The position numbers and the translations under genes are program-made. From an uncultured Candidatus Saccharibacteria bacterium (lineage in GTDB: Bacteria > Patescibacteriota > Saccharimonadia > Saccharimonadales > Saccharimonadaceae), in assembly GCA_946530965.1 (NCBI GenBank), contig CAMNAK010000001.1, positions 248,001 through 312,000 of the forward strand: a stretch of DNA of 64,000 nucleotides, written 5' to 3'. The notes under the pieces are model-generated. The model worked only from the letters and a program-made list of their open reading frames with translations, did no database searches and was not told where the DNA came from. Of the stretch, positions 16,046 to 24,303 are shown in pieces; within the stretch, counting starts at the first letter, position 1; each line of letters begins with the position of its first letter.

Positions 16046-18245
16046 CCATGATCACTTAGACGAAGGCGAGTTTATTGAATACCTTGCCCAAAACAGAATT
16101 ACGGATATTGAACGCAAGACTAACAGCAAAGGCGAAACAGAAATCTACTTCCCATGCCCATTCAATGGATGTGACGACGATCGGCGTCGCGGCGAAGAGG
16201 GGCACTGTTCGTACAATCTGGACAAAGGTGTCTATAACTGTTTTAAATGCAAAGAAAAAGGCAACTTCGTTACACTACAAAAGCATTTCGGCGACTATCA
16301 AGCAAAGACAGTCACGCAGGCTCCAAAGAAGAAAAAACGCGAAGCGTCACTAGATACTATCACGCGGAAAGCGTTCGAACGAGACCCAGAATATGTCAAG
16401 AAGTACTTCAATGCTCGCGGGATCAACGACGATAGTATCAGGAAGTATAAGCTCGGTATCGGAGAATTCTATGGACACAAAATGTTCGTAATTCCAATCA
16501 ACGACAGAAATGGAAATATTGCCTATCTGAAACTTCGCAGGACGCCTGAAGACGAACGGATTGCGGATGCTATGCAGAAAGACAGCGTAGTGCAGAAATA
16601 TATGAAATATCCGACAGGGTCAGAGACGTTGCTTGTTGGAGAAGATGAATTAGTCAAAAGCTCGTCAAGCGACGTTTTGATTTGCGAAGGCGAGCTAGAT
16701 CGCATTACTGCAATCCAGAACGGGGTAAAGATGCCTGTGGTGTCGGGTGGAGGCGGAGCTCAGACCTTTAAAGACGAGTGGCTCGATTCATTGCGGAGTA
16801 TGAGAAATATATACATCTGTATGGATCGCGATAAAACGGGCGAAAGCGGCGTAGGTAAGCTAGCTCAACGAATCGCAGAGCGAATTCCAAATGCGTCAGT
16901 TTTCAAAATCGCATTGCCATATCCAGAAGATTCAAAGGCAGACCTCTCGAACTATTTCGAAGACGAAAAAGGTACTACCGATGAATTGTTTAGCAAATAT
17001 GCCGAGTTTTATGCTGGAGCACAACCGATCGATGCGAGCAAATTTAAAGAGCTGACTGTGAATGATATTGCCGATATTCTTGATCTCACAATCAAGAAAA
17101 ACCGCATCAACAAGGTAATTACCTTTTTAGCAATGCTTCTCGCTTACACAGAAGATTCCCAGCTCAACGTCATGTTTAATGCACAAAGTTCTTCCGGTAA
17201 AACCTATATTACAACAGAAGTATCAAACTACTTCCCACAACAGGACGTAAAAGTCTACGGCAGGACGAGCAAAACGGCTTTCTATTACAACGAAAGCCTA
17301 ATGAAAACCGACGAAAAAGGCAGGCCTTTTATCGACCTCGAACGTCGAATCCTCGTGTTCGCCGAGCAGCCTGACATGCAGTTGTTGGAAAATTTAAGAT
17401 CGTTCCTGTCTCATGACATGAAGATGACCCCGTACATTATCACCAACAAAAGCAAAAACGGCAGGAATACAGCCAGAGAAAGTTATCTTCGCGGCTTCTC
17501 GACCGTACTATTCTGTTCGGCAAATCTCAGAATTGATGAGCAAGAACAAACTCGCTGCCTGCTACTTAGCCCTGAGAGCACAGAGGAAACCGTTCGTGCC
17601 GGCGTAGACCTAAGCATATCTCGCAATAGTGACAAGAAAGCCTATATTGAGCAACTCAATAGCAACGAGAATCGCAGGCAGCTGATGGATCGCATTCTTT
17701 ACATCAAAAGCCTAAACGTCGACCAAATCGACATCGATGATAGCGATTATCTCAGGAAACGCTTCTACGAGAAAAGACGTTCGGTACCTCCACGCACGCA
17801 ACGCGAAATCGGACACTTTATTTCTTTGGTCAAAGGCTTGGCACTAGTAAATGCGCCTTTCCGTACCAAGAATGGCAAAATCATCGCGAGCAACAAAGAT
17901 ATAGACGAAGCAATGAAACTATGGGCGGGCATTAGCGAGAGTATGTTCTATGGTGTCCCACCTCAGGCTTTGGACTACTACAAGAAATACATCTTGCCGG
18001 CTTACACCAAAGCAAACGAAGGTCGAGCCAAAAAGAAGGGTGTTACGTATGATCAGATTGCGGCGGAGTATTTCAAGCAAACCGGTAGCTATCCGAACCT
18101 CGACATGGTTCGCAAGATGATCATTCCAGCGCTCCAATGCGCGACACTAATCAGCTATGACAAGGACGAAGACGACAGGCGTCAAATGCTAGTCACTCCA
18201 CTTATCACGATTGGCGGCGAACTGGAAAAATCCGACGAAAAATAG
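16035..18245 (+). CDS. Primase/ATPase replication protein of the element
   Basis: The 736-residue protein starts with a primase-type zinc finger (CPFNGC at about 40, then GHCSYN and YNCFKCKEKGN to about 79). A Toprim domain follows (LICEGELDR near 217, CMDRDKTGE near 261). The C-terminal half is an ATPase with Walker A AQSSSGKTY (about 386), a Walker B-like ILVFAEQPD (about 437) and a sensor-like VLFCSAN (about 492). This resembles plasmid and phage primase-helicases that start replication of their own DNA. The presence of such a protein suggests that the excised circle can replicate. Confidence 0.85.
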   Translation: MLNSHDHLDEGEFIEYLAQNRITDIERKTNSKGETEIYFPCPFNGCDDDRRRGEEGHCSYNLDKGVYNCFKCKEKGNFVTLQKHFGDYQAKTVTQAPKKKKREASLDTITRKAFERDPEYVKKYFNARGINDDSIRKYKLGIGEFYGHKMFVIPINDRNGNIAYLKLRRTPEDERIADAMQKDSVVQKYMKYPTGSETLLVGEDELVKSSSSDVLICEGELDRITAIQNGVKMPVVSGGGGAQTFKDEWLDSLRSMRNIYICMDRDKTGESGVGKLAQRIAERIPNASVFKIALPYPEDSKADLSNYFEDEKGTTDELFSKYAEFYAGAQPIDASKFKELTVNDIADILDLTIKKNRINKVITFLAMLLAYTEDSQLNVMFNAQSSSGKTYITTEVSNYFPQQDVKVYGRTSKTAFYYNESLMKTDEKGRPFIDLERRILVFAEQPDMQLLENLRSFLSHDMKMTPYIITNKSKNGRNTARESYLRGFSTVLFCSANLRIDEQEQTRCLLLSPESTEETVRAGVDLSISRNSDKKAYIEQLNSNENRRQLMDRILYIKSLNVDQIDIDDSDYLRKRFYEKRRSVPPRTQREIGHFISLVKGLALVNAPFRTKNGKIIASNKDIDEAMKLWAGISESMFYGVPPQALDYYKKYILPAYTKANEGRAKKKGVTYDQIAAEYFKQTGSYPNLDMVRKMIIPALQCATLISYDKDEDDRRQMLVTPLITIGGELEKSDEK

Positions 18246-18257
18246 TAAAATATAAGT

Positions 18258-18363
18258 GTTCTCACTTCCAATATTAAACATAAAACCGCTATTATTTTCT
18301 GCCCAATCTAGGGTGCTGATGCGGAAAGGTTTTGTGCCTGGAAGTGAGAACAATCAGCACCCT
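18258..18363 (+). promoter_or_regulatory. Interlaced perfect inverted repeats with terminator upstream of the integrase
   Basis: A 13-nt arm (18258-18270, GTTCTCACTTCCA) is complementary to 18339-18351. An 11-nt arm (18310-18320, AGGGTGCTGAT) is complementary to 18353-18363, which is followed by a T tract. Both pairings are perfect and they interleave. The second alone is a Rho-independent terminator placed before the integrase start. The two stems could form a pseudoknot, or refolding could decide between termination and integrase expression. Confidence 0.65.
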
Positions 18364-18384
18364 TTTTGGTAAAGGAATAATAAT

Positions 18385-20055
18385 ATGAAATTCGATAATT
18401 TTAGCTACAAAGCAGTGTTATATGCACGCAAGTCTACTGAATCGGAAGACAAACAGGTTCAGTCGATTGATGACCAAATTCGAATAATGAAACAGGTCGC
18501 GAAGACTGAAGGCTTAAGAATCATCGACATCATCTACGAGGCAAAAAGCGCTAAAGCTCCAGGCAAGCGCCCTGTGTTTAAACAGATGATGCGTGATATT
18601 GAAGATGGCAAATATAACGTCATACTTGCATGGGATACAAGTCGCTTATCGCGCAACCCAAAAGACGGTGGCGACCTTCAGTGGCTCCTAAGTGAAGGCT
18701 CGCTACGCGGCATACGCACTCATGAAAAATGGTACCATGACGACGACGATCTACTATTCTCGATCGAAAATAGTATGAACGGACGATACATCAAAGAGCT
18801 TAGCGTAAAAGTAACGCGAGGAATGTCCTCAAAGGCAGATAAGGGCGACTATCCAGGATCAGCACCAGTAGGTTACCTAAATGACAGAATCAACCGCAAG
18901 ATTCTCAAAGATCCCGTAATGTTCGATCGCGTGGCAAAACTTTGGCAGTATGCCCTAACTGGCACATATTCCGTATCAGAACTTACAAGAATCGCAAAGA
19001 AGCTAGGAATTAAAACTCCGCAGCACAAGAGAAGGGGCGGAAATGACCTTTCGTACAATTGTGTGTTAAAGCTACTTCAAAGCCCTTTCTATGCAGGGAA
19101 ACTAAAATGGGGTAAGAAAATATATAATGGGAACCACCCCGCTATGGTTTCTGATGCGGAGTTCAAAAAGATGCAAAACATCTTACATCCCAACAAGCAC
19201 GCGAGCAGGCCAAAAACAAACCCACTAGATTTTATCCTCAGAGGATTGCTAACATGTTCTGAATGCGGTTATGCTATAGTCACCGAAAAGAAATACAAAA
19301 AGCTTAGCGACGGAACCACGAAAGAATACCGTTATTGTCATTGTTGCGGCAAAAATCGCAAACAGAAATGCAAATACAAAAAAATTTACGTTCGCGAAGA
19401 AGAGCTTCTTAGCCAAATCAAAAATGAATTATCAAAATATACCATCGACGAAGACTTCTATAAGCTAGCCATTGAAGCACTAATAGAAGAGGACGAGCTT
19501 GAGGTTTCTCAACAAAACCTAAAGATTTCAGAAATCAATGCTAGCATTGCTAAGAAGAAAACGGAGCTCGACGGACTAAGACGAGCTCTTTACACCGGTC
19601 TCATAACAGATCAGGGCTACTTTATAATCGAGCAAGAGAATCTCGAAAAGGAATTAGCACGCCTAGAAGAAGAGCGAAATAAAGTAGCAGATATAGCTAA
19701 AGACTGGAAAGAAATCGCAAATGACGTGTTCTTGTTTGCTAGATATGCAAAAGAAGATTTCGATTCCGACGATTGGGAACGCAAAAGGGCGGTCATTAAA
19801 AGGCTCGGTGCCAACCTGAAATTATCGGGTCGAACCATCGAATTCACCCCTGTTAAATACCTAGTTCCGATCGCCGAAAACCGCGATTCTCTAGAAGCTA
19901 AAAAAGAGGCGGCTCGAACCGCTCCCCAACAGATTAAAAAAGACCTCAAAGAGGACTTAATTGAAAAATGGTGGAGCACAGGAGATTCGAACTCCTCACC
20001 TCTTCCATGCCATGGAAGCGCTCTACCAAATGAGCTAGTGCCCCGAAATATGTAA
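18385..20055 (+). CDS. Large serine integrase (site-specific recombinase)
   Basis: The 556-residue protein has the resolvase catalytic domain (catalytic Ser17 in YARKSTES, then the arginine-rich active site), a recombinase domain (about 160-270), a zinc ribbon (TCSECGY near 290, CHCCGK and KCKYKK to about 330) and a coiled coil (about 360-460). Large serine integrases join attP and attB without host factors. The last 27 codons are an antisense reading of tRNA-Ala (WWSTGDSNSSPLPCHGSALP and on), so the present C-terminus was created by integration. The native tail is at 6739-6819. Confidence 0.93.
   Translation: MKFDNFSYKAVLYARKSTESEDKQVQSIDDQIRIMKQVAKTEGLRIIDIIYEAKSAKAPGKRPVFKQMMRDIEDGKYNVILAWDTSRLSRNPKDGGDLQWLLSEGSLRGIRTHEKWYHDDDDLLFSIENSMNGRYIKELSVKVTRGMSSKADKGDYPGSAPVGYLNDRINRKILKDPVMFDRVAKLWQYALTGTYSVSELTRIAKKLGIKTPQHKRRGGNDLSYNCVLKLLQSPFYAGKLKWGKKIYNGNHPAMVSDAEFKKMQNILHPNKHASRPKTNPLDFILRGLLTCSECGYAIVTEKKYKKLSDGTTKEYRYCHCCGKNRKQKCKYKKIYVREEELLSQIKNELSKYTIDEDFYKLAIEALIEEDELEVSQQNLKISEINASIAKKKTELDGLRRALYTGLITDQGYFIIEQENLEKELARLEEERNKVADIAKDWKEIANDVFLFARYAKEDFDSDDWERKRAVIKRLGANLKLSGRTIEFTPVKYLVPIAENRDSLEAKKEAARTAPQQIKKDLKEDLIEKWWSTGDSNSSPLPCHGSALPNELVPRNM
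19966..19975. repeat. Right attachment site (direct repeat AAATGGTGGA)
   Basis: An exact copy of 6730-6739. It covers the 3' end of tRNA-Ala including CCA, so the tRNA stays intact after integration. Confidence 0.75.
19969..20044 (-). tRNA. tRNA-Ala (anticodon GGC)
   Basis: The 76-nt gene folds as a cloverleaf: acceptor GGGGCAC with GTGCTCC, discriminator A, encoded CCA, and an anticodon stem CTTCC/GGAAG with loop ATGGCAT (anticodon GGC). It is the integration site of the element, and its 3' flank is now the integrase gene on the opposite strand. Confidence 0.95.
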
Positions 20056-20188
20056 TTATCTTAGCACAAATGTACCGCCAGCTCAAGCGTCAGGGGCAAA
20101 GCCAGCTTCCTTGAGTTTTAAGCCATTTTATGGTATAATATATATGTTCTTTTTGCACTTTTTACTACTTAAGGAGGTTGAGCAAACA

Positions 20189-20947
20189 ATGAAAAAGGAC
20201 AAGAAAAACACTGACTTCCTGGATACCATGGAACTCCCGGTTATTCGACCCAGGCCTACTAGCAAGAGCAAAATCGAGTACGACGGCAGCTACGACAGAC
20301 ACAACGACCCCGCCGAAGCAATCAGCAAAAGAGTCGAAGCAGAGGTCAAGCGTCTCAAAATTGCCAAAACTACCCAGAAAGCCAAGCAGGCCACAATCAA
20401 AAGAGCGAAAACTAGCAGTAGCAGTCGCTACGGCGAAACCAAAGCCTATAGCGATGAAGCTCCGCTCGACGCAAGGGCAATCGTGTCTATCATTATGGCT
20501 CTTATTCTCATCGCGATCTTTGCTATCGTCTTCATGGTTATTATGACCCAGACAAGAAAAGGCAGAGAATCTGATCCCAATGGCCCAAACCTGCCCGCAT
20601 TCGTAGCTAGCGAAACAACGGAAGCCACAACTTCGGCTGCAACCGAAGCGCAGACAACCGAGGCAACTACGGAAGCCACGACTTCAGCTACAACCGAAGC
20701 TACGACCGAAACCACGGTCCCTACCACAGAAGCAACTACGCAGACAACACAAGCACAGCTGACCGAGGCTATCGTAACGGAAGCCCAGGCTACCAAAGCC
20801 ACTGAGCTCGAAATTATCGTTACAGATCCGCCCATGCCAACTGAAGCAACAACGGAACCTGCAATCGAAACCACTCTCGAGCCGCCTCCGCCTGCAGACG
20901 TCGAAGATCTTGATCCGGACACACCCGGAATCCAAGGCGCATGGTAA
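20189..20947 (+). CDS. Single-pass surface protein with Thr/Ala/Glu-rich stalk
   Basis: The 252-residue protein has a basic cytoplasmic region (1-95), one transmembrane helix (about 98-120) and an extracellular low-complexity stalk (about 138-215) built of TTEAT-like repeats and ending in a Pro/Asp-rich tail. It is a candidate for heavy O-glycosylation or a cell-surface spacer. The start at 20189 is set by AAGGAGGTTGAG just upstream and by a TATAAT box near 20136; the longer frame from 20111 would begin inside the promoter. The repeat codons vary (ACA, ACT, ACG), so the repeat is old or under selection. Confidence 0.75.
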   Translation: MKKDKKNTDFLDTMELPVIRPRPTSKSKIEYDGSYDRHNDPAEAISKRVEAEVKRLKIAKTTQKAKQATIKRAKTSSSSRYGETKAYSDEAPLDARAIVSIIMALILIAIFAIVFMVIMTQTRKGRESDPNGPNLPAFVASETTEATTSAATEAQTTEATTEATTSATTEATTETTVPTTEATTQTTQAQLTEAIVTEAQATKATELEIIVTDPPMPTEATTEPAIETTLEPPPPADVEDLDPDTPGIQGAW

Positions 20948-20958
20948 GGTATCCCTCC

Positions 20959-20989
20959 AAAATCCCGCACATTACGTACGGGATTTTTT
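20959..20989 (+). terminator. Terminator after the stalk protein gene
   Basis: AAAATCCCG and CGGGATTTT pair around an 11-nt loop and are followed by a T run. Confidence 0.85.
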
Positions 20990-21138
20990 CTGCCTCAAAA
21001 AAATCAACAAAAACGCTTGCATTCTCTGAAAATAATGCTATACTATCATCTATCAGGCGCGCGAGCGCCTTTGAACATTATCTATTCTGGACCGAGCTGT
21101 TCGGCCCGTTTCTATATATTTGAAAGGAGGTAAGGACT

Positions 21139-22215
21139 ATGACAATCCTTACTGCTATGATTAACGTACTGAAGAGCATCTTTGATCTCTTCAAAACCAT
21201 CATCATCGAGTCCGCAAAGGCCATCACCGGCTTTTATAAGAAGCACCCTGTAATCGCTGCCTACCTTACTGGCGCAATTGCAGTTGCTATCACAGCGGTC
21301 GTAGCTTACAACTACGGTGCAAATGGCAGCGAAAACCCCTTTGCAGCTCTCCACTCATTCACAGAAACCACCACGACAGCTCAGAGCGAGGACAACAAGT
21401 CTTCCGCTCAGGAAACTCACACAGAAGCAAACAACGAGTCTGAAGCCCCCGCGGCTAAGCCTCTTGTCGCTACTGACGAATGTGAGCCCAACGAAATCAG
21501 CGAAACGCCAATTCAGCAGCCGGTAAGTCCCGCCAAAAACGAGACTCACAGCCTGAAGGGAATCGACGTATCACAGCACAACCCACCTAGCGTTTGGGAA
21601 GACAAGGCCGACCAGTTCGACTTTGTTATCGTTAAGTTAACCGAAGGTTATACTTATACGGATCCTAAAGCCACCGAGAATATCGCAGCAGCAAAAGATT
21701 GCAACAAGCTTATCGGGGCTTATCACCTCGTACGACCCGACTCCGGTGTCGATGCAGTCACTGAAGCCAACTTCTTTGTGGAGCAGCTCAAAGCTAGCGG
21801 TTGGGACCATAACTGGCTCCTGGCTTGCGACTTTGAACCGCAGTTTTCCATCAAGAAAGACGGCAAAATTGACTACAAAGCTAACGCAGACTTCTGCAAA
21901 GCATTTCTCGACGAGGTTACACGTCTCACAGATGGCGTGAAACCTTTGATGTACGCTTGTGCTAGAGATATCAATAACGGCGGCGACAACTGGAAAGCTG
22001 TTGCTACAAGTTACGGTCTTTGGATGGCCGGATATCCCAACACTGAAACCACCGACTCAGGCACTTTTCTTGATTCGCAGGAAAACATGCCTTATCAGAT
22101 TGGCCCTTGGAACTACTTGACCATCTGGCAGTATTCCAGCGCTGGACATCTCGACAAAGATGTCGCTTACATGTCCACAGAGGCATGGAGCAAATTCGCT
22201 AACCCAACCAGCTAA
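21139..22215 (+). CDS. Membrane-anchored GH25 muramidase (lysozyme)
   Basis: The 358-residue protein has an amphipathic N-terminus, a transmembrane anchor (about 38-55), a Thr/Glu/Pro linker (about 70-130) and a GH25 domain from about 137 to the end. GH25 signatures are visible: GIDVSQHN, FVIVKLTEGYTYTDP, GAYHLVRP and the catalytic DFEP. GH25 enzymes cut MurNAc-GlcNAc bonds. The export topology suggests action on the cell's own wall or on the host wall. Promoter TTGCAT-N17-TATACT, a leader with two hairpins (GGCGC/GCGCC, GGACCGAGC/GTTCGGCCC) and AAAGGAGGTAAGG precede it. Confidence 0.9.
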   Translation: MTILTAMINVLKSIFDLFKTIIIESAKAITGFYKKHPVIAAYLTGAIAVAITAVVAYNYGANGSENPFAALHSFTETTTTAQSEDNKSSAQETHTEANNESEAPAAKPLVATDECEPNEISETPIQQPVSPAKNETHSLKGIDVSQHNPPSVWEDKADQFDFVIVKLTEGYTYTDPKATENIAAAKDCNKLIGAYHLVRPDSGVDAVTEANFFVEQLKASGWDHNWLLACDFEPQFSIKKDGKIDYKANADFCKAFLDEVTRLTDGVKPLMYACARDINNGGDNWKAVATSYGLWMAGYPNTETTDSGTFLDSQENMPYQIGPWNYLTIWQYSSAGHLDKDVAYMSTEAWSKFANPTS

Positions 22216-22259
22216 ACGTTCAGCTCGGTTCAGATTAATATATATAGATAATGTAGGTA

Positions 22260-22283
22260 GCCGCTAGAAGAGCGGATTTTTTG
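22260..22283 (+). terminator. Terminator after the muramidase gene
   Basis: CCGCT and AGCGG pair around AGAAG and are followed by TTTTTT. Confidence 0.75.
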
Positions 22284-22302
22284 TGTTTTAAGGTGTTCAT
22301 GG

Positions 22303-22308
22303 TATAAT
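22303..22308 (+). promoter_or_regulatory. -10 box of the trpS leader transcript
   Basis: TATAAT lies 7 nt before the ATG of the leader peptide at 22316, so the transcript probably starts at or next to that ATG. Confidence 0.65.
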
Positions 22309-22315
22309 TAATGGC

Positions 22316-22357
22316 ATGAACTATCAATCCGCATTTATTCCTTATTGGCAAGACTAA
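22316..22357 (+). CDS. Candidate leader peptide upstream of trpS
   Basis: A 13-residue ORF (MNYQSAFIPYWQD) starts at the predicted transcription start and contains a Trp codon as its eleventh codon. A hairpin (CTGAC/GTCAG) follows shortly after its stop, then trpS. The order of leader peptide with Trp codon, stem and tryptophanyl-tRNA synthetase fits control by Trp-tRNA supply. One Trp codon is few for classical attenuation. No T-box motif is present. Confidence 0.5.
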   Translation: MNYQSAFIPYWQD

Positions 22358-22413
22358 CTCCTCGCTGACTTAGTCAGTATTCTGATGCTAATAACAATAA
22401 ACAAGGATAACTT

Positions 22414-23439
22414 ATGAAAACTATATTAACTGGCGTACGCGCAAACGAAGAACCGACTATCGGCAACTTTCTTGGTGCTTATATGCCAATGATTAACCTC
22501 GCGCACAAGCATGCTGCAGACTGCAACATTAATATGTTTGTGCCAGATCTACACTCATTCACAACTCCAATCGACCACAGTAAGCTCTATGCTCAGGTTA
22601 TCAAGGGAATTAAATACTACATGGCCGCTGGACTAGATACAGACAATCCAAACGTCCACATCTATAGACAATCGCACGTGCCAGCCCACAGCGAACTTGC
22701 ATGGATATTAGATTGCTTCACGCCATTCGGTGAAGCTAGCCGCATGACGCAGTTCAAGGAAAAGTCCGAAGAACATCACGATGCTATTACTGTAGGCTTA
22801 TTCAACTATCCAATCCTTATGGCCGCAGATATTTTGCTCTACGATGCAGAATATATTCCGCTTGGCGAAGATCAGTTCCAGCACCTAGAGCTTGCTCGCA
22901 ATATCGCAATGCGCATGAATAACAAGTTCGAAACTGAACTATTCACGATTCCAGCTCCAGAAAAAGAGCAGGTCGCTTTCATGGGCCTAGACAAAGGCCT
23001 ACGCATTCGCTCGCTTACTGAACCTACCAAGAAGATGAGCAAGAGTAGCAATAACGAAAAGTCTAAGATTTCTCTAAACGACGACCCAGCAGAAGCCAAG
23101 AAAAAGATCATGTCCGCCACGACCGATAGTGAAGGCGTAATTCACTTTGATATGCAAAAGCAGCCAGGCGTTAGCAATCTTCTCATGATCGAAGCCCTTA
23201 TCAATAACAAGCCGCTCGAAGAAGTTATCGCACAATTTGATGGCCAGACTCGCTACGGCGATTTGAAGAAACAGGTAGCTGAAAGCGTTTCTAACTTCCT
23301 TACAAGTTTCCAAGCCAAAGTCGCAAGCATTTCCGACGAAGATGTCGAGAAAGTCCTAGAAAAGGGCGAAGCTTACGCTAACGAAGTCGCAAACAAGAAG
23401 CTTTACGAAATCCAAAAGCAAGTCGGAGTACGTAAATAA
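22414..23439 (+). CDS. trpS: Tryptophanyl-tRNA synthetase
   Basis: This 341-residue class I synthetase has the HIGH-equivalent TIGN near residue 16 and the KMSKSS loop (about residue 209). It charges tRNA-Trp. An AAGGATAAC site precedes the ATG. The upstream region carries the leader peptide described at 22316. The stop overlaps the next start by one base. Confidence 0.96.
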   Translation: MKTILTGVRANEEPTIGNFLGAYMPMINLAHKHAADCNINMFVPDLHSFTTPIDHSKLYAQVIKGIKYYMAAGLDTDNPNVHIYRQSHVPAHSELAWILDCFTPFGEASRMTQFKEKSEEHHDAITVGLFNYPILMAADILLYDAEYIPLGEDQFQHLELARNIAMRMNNKFETELFTIPAPEKEQVAFMGLDKGLRIRSLTEPTKKMSKSSNNEKSKISLNDDPAEAKKKIMSATTDSEGVIHFDMQKQPGVSNLLMIEALINNKPLEEVIAQFDGQTRYGDLKKQVAESVSNFLTSFQAKVASISDEDVEKVLEKGEAYANEVANKKLYEIQKQVGVRK

Positions 23440-24236
23440 TGAATCCGTACCCTGGGTGGGAGCTTGCTGGCGGCAACATTGGGCTATTCATCTGTATTTT
23501 AGCTATCCTTTTCTTTACATATAGCCTTTTTGGTTGGATTTGGGAATCCGCCATTCTTCCAATGGCGCGAGGCGAAAAATTCGTAAATAGAGGCTTCCTG
23601 ACTGGCCCTTATTGCCCAATATATGGCGTAGGTGCACTCATTTTCCTACTTGTAGGTTGCTTTACAGATAACAAAATTGAGTTGTTTTTCCTTGGCGGCA
23701 TTTTCGCCTGTATTCTCGAATATATCGTGTCCTGGGTGCTCGAAAAACTATTCCACGCCCGTTGGTGGGACTATTCGGATTTTCCAGCAAATCTCAACGG
23801 ACGCATCTGCCTATATGGCTTCCTGGTTTTTGGGCTCTTTTCAGTTCTAATCCAATACGTAAATAATCTACCAATACAGCTACTACAAAACCTACCGCTC
23901 AACACAATTTACCTAAGCGGCATCACAATAATCGTAGCTATCATAATTGATACCGTCGTCACAACCGAGAGCATCAAGAAGATTAACTTCAGGCTAAAGA
24001 AATACCAGGTCATGCTCGAACAAAAGCACCCAGAACTTTACGATTTCTTTACAAAGAACCGCAAGTTAACGTTCAAGCAGACGATCCTAGACAAGCAGTT
24101 CCATCGTATTTTGAAGGCCTTCCCGAAGTTTAAATCTACTAGATATAATGAGGCTCTAAAAGAACTCATTAACTTCCAAAAAAATCTACGCGCCAAAATC
24201 AAGAAATCCAAGTTCAAACCAATCAAGAAGAAATAA
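23439..24236 (+). CDS. CmpB-family putative ABC transporter membrane protein
   Basis: The 265-residue protein has about six membrane helices and the conserved core of the CmpB (ABC_trans_CmpB) family: SLFGWIWE, FVNRGFLTGPYCPIYG and LEYIVSWVLEKLFHARWWDY. The C-terminal 70 residues are basic and cytoplasmic. The family function is not established. It overlaps trpS by one base, so the two are coexpressed. Confidence 0.75.
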   Translation: MNPYPGWELAGGNIGLFICILAILFFTYSLFGWIWESAILPMARGEKFVNRGFLTGPYCPIYGVGALIFLLVGCFTDNKIELFFLGGIFACILEYIVSWVLEKLFHARWWDYSDFPANLNGRICLYGFLVFGLFSVLIQYVNNLPIQLLQNLPLNTIYLSGITIIVAIIIDTVVTTESIKKINFRLKKYQVMLEQKHPELYDFFTKNRKLTFKQTILDKQFHRILKAFPKFKSTRYNEALKELINFQKNLRAKIKKSKFKPIKKK

Positions 24237-24303
24237 AATAATTCTTGCATTTTGCCAAGCGTTAGCGTTTTTAATTCTATCTGTTTTTTGCTAAAATACT
24301 CTT

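Larger units (their letters stand above)
6740..19965. mobile_element. Integrative element in tRNA-Ala(GGC), about 13.2 kb
   Basis: The element is bounded by 10-bp direct repeats at 6730 and 19966. It carries its own large serine integrase, a primase/ATPase replication protein, a type I restriction-modification operon and several orphan genes. The integrase gene runs into the tRNA, as is typical for tRNA-targeting integrases. Joining the two ends extends the integrase frame through 27 codons stored at 6739-6819. I see no conjugation, capsid or packaging genes, so it is either satellite-like or a plasmid-like integrative element. Confidence 0.8.

Noticed and set aside
19979-20055. C-terminal phrase GDSNSSPLPCHGSALP of the integrase as a conserved protein motif
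   Set aside because: It is the antisense translation of tRNA-Ala and carries no evidence of protein function.
20446-20970. Val/Ser-rich ORF on the minus strand opposite the stalk protein
   Set aside because: It mirrors the Thr/Ala/Glu repeat codons of the real gene and has no promoter or ribosome site.
22358-22413. T-box riboswitch before trpS
   Set aside because: The space after the leader peptide is only 56 nt and no T-box sequence or specifier stem is visible.
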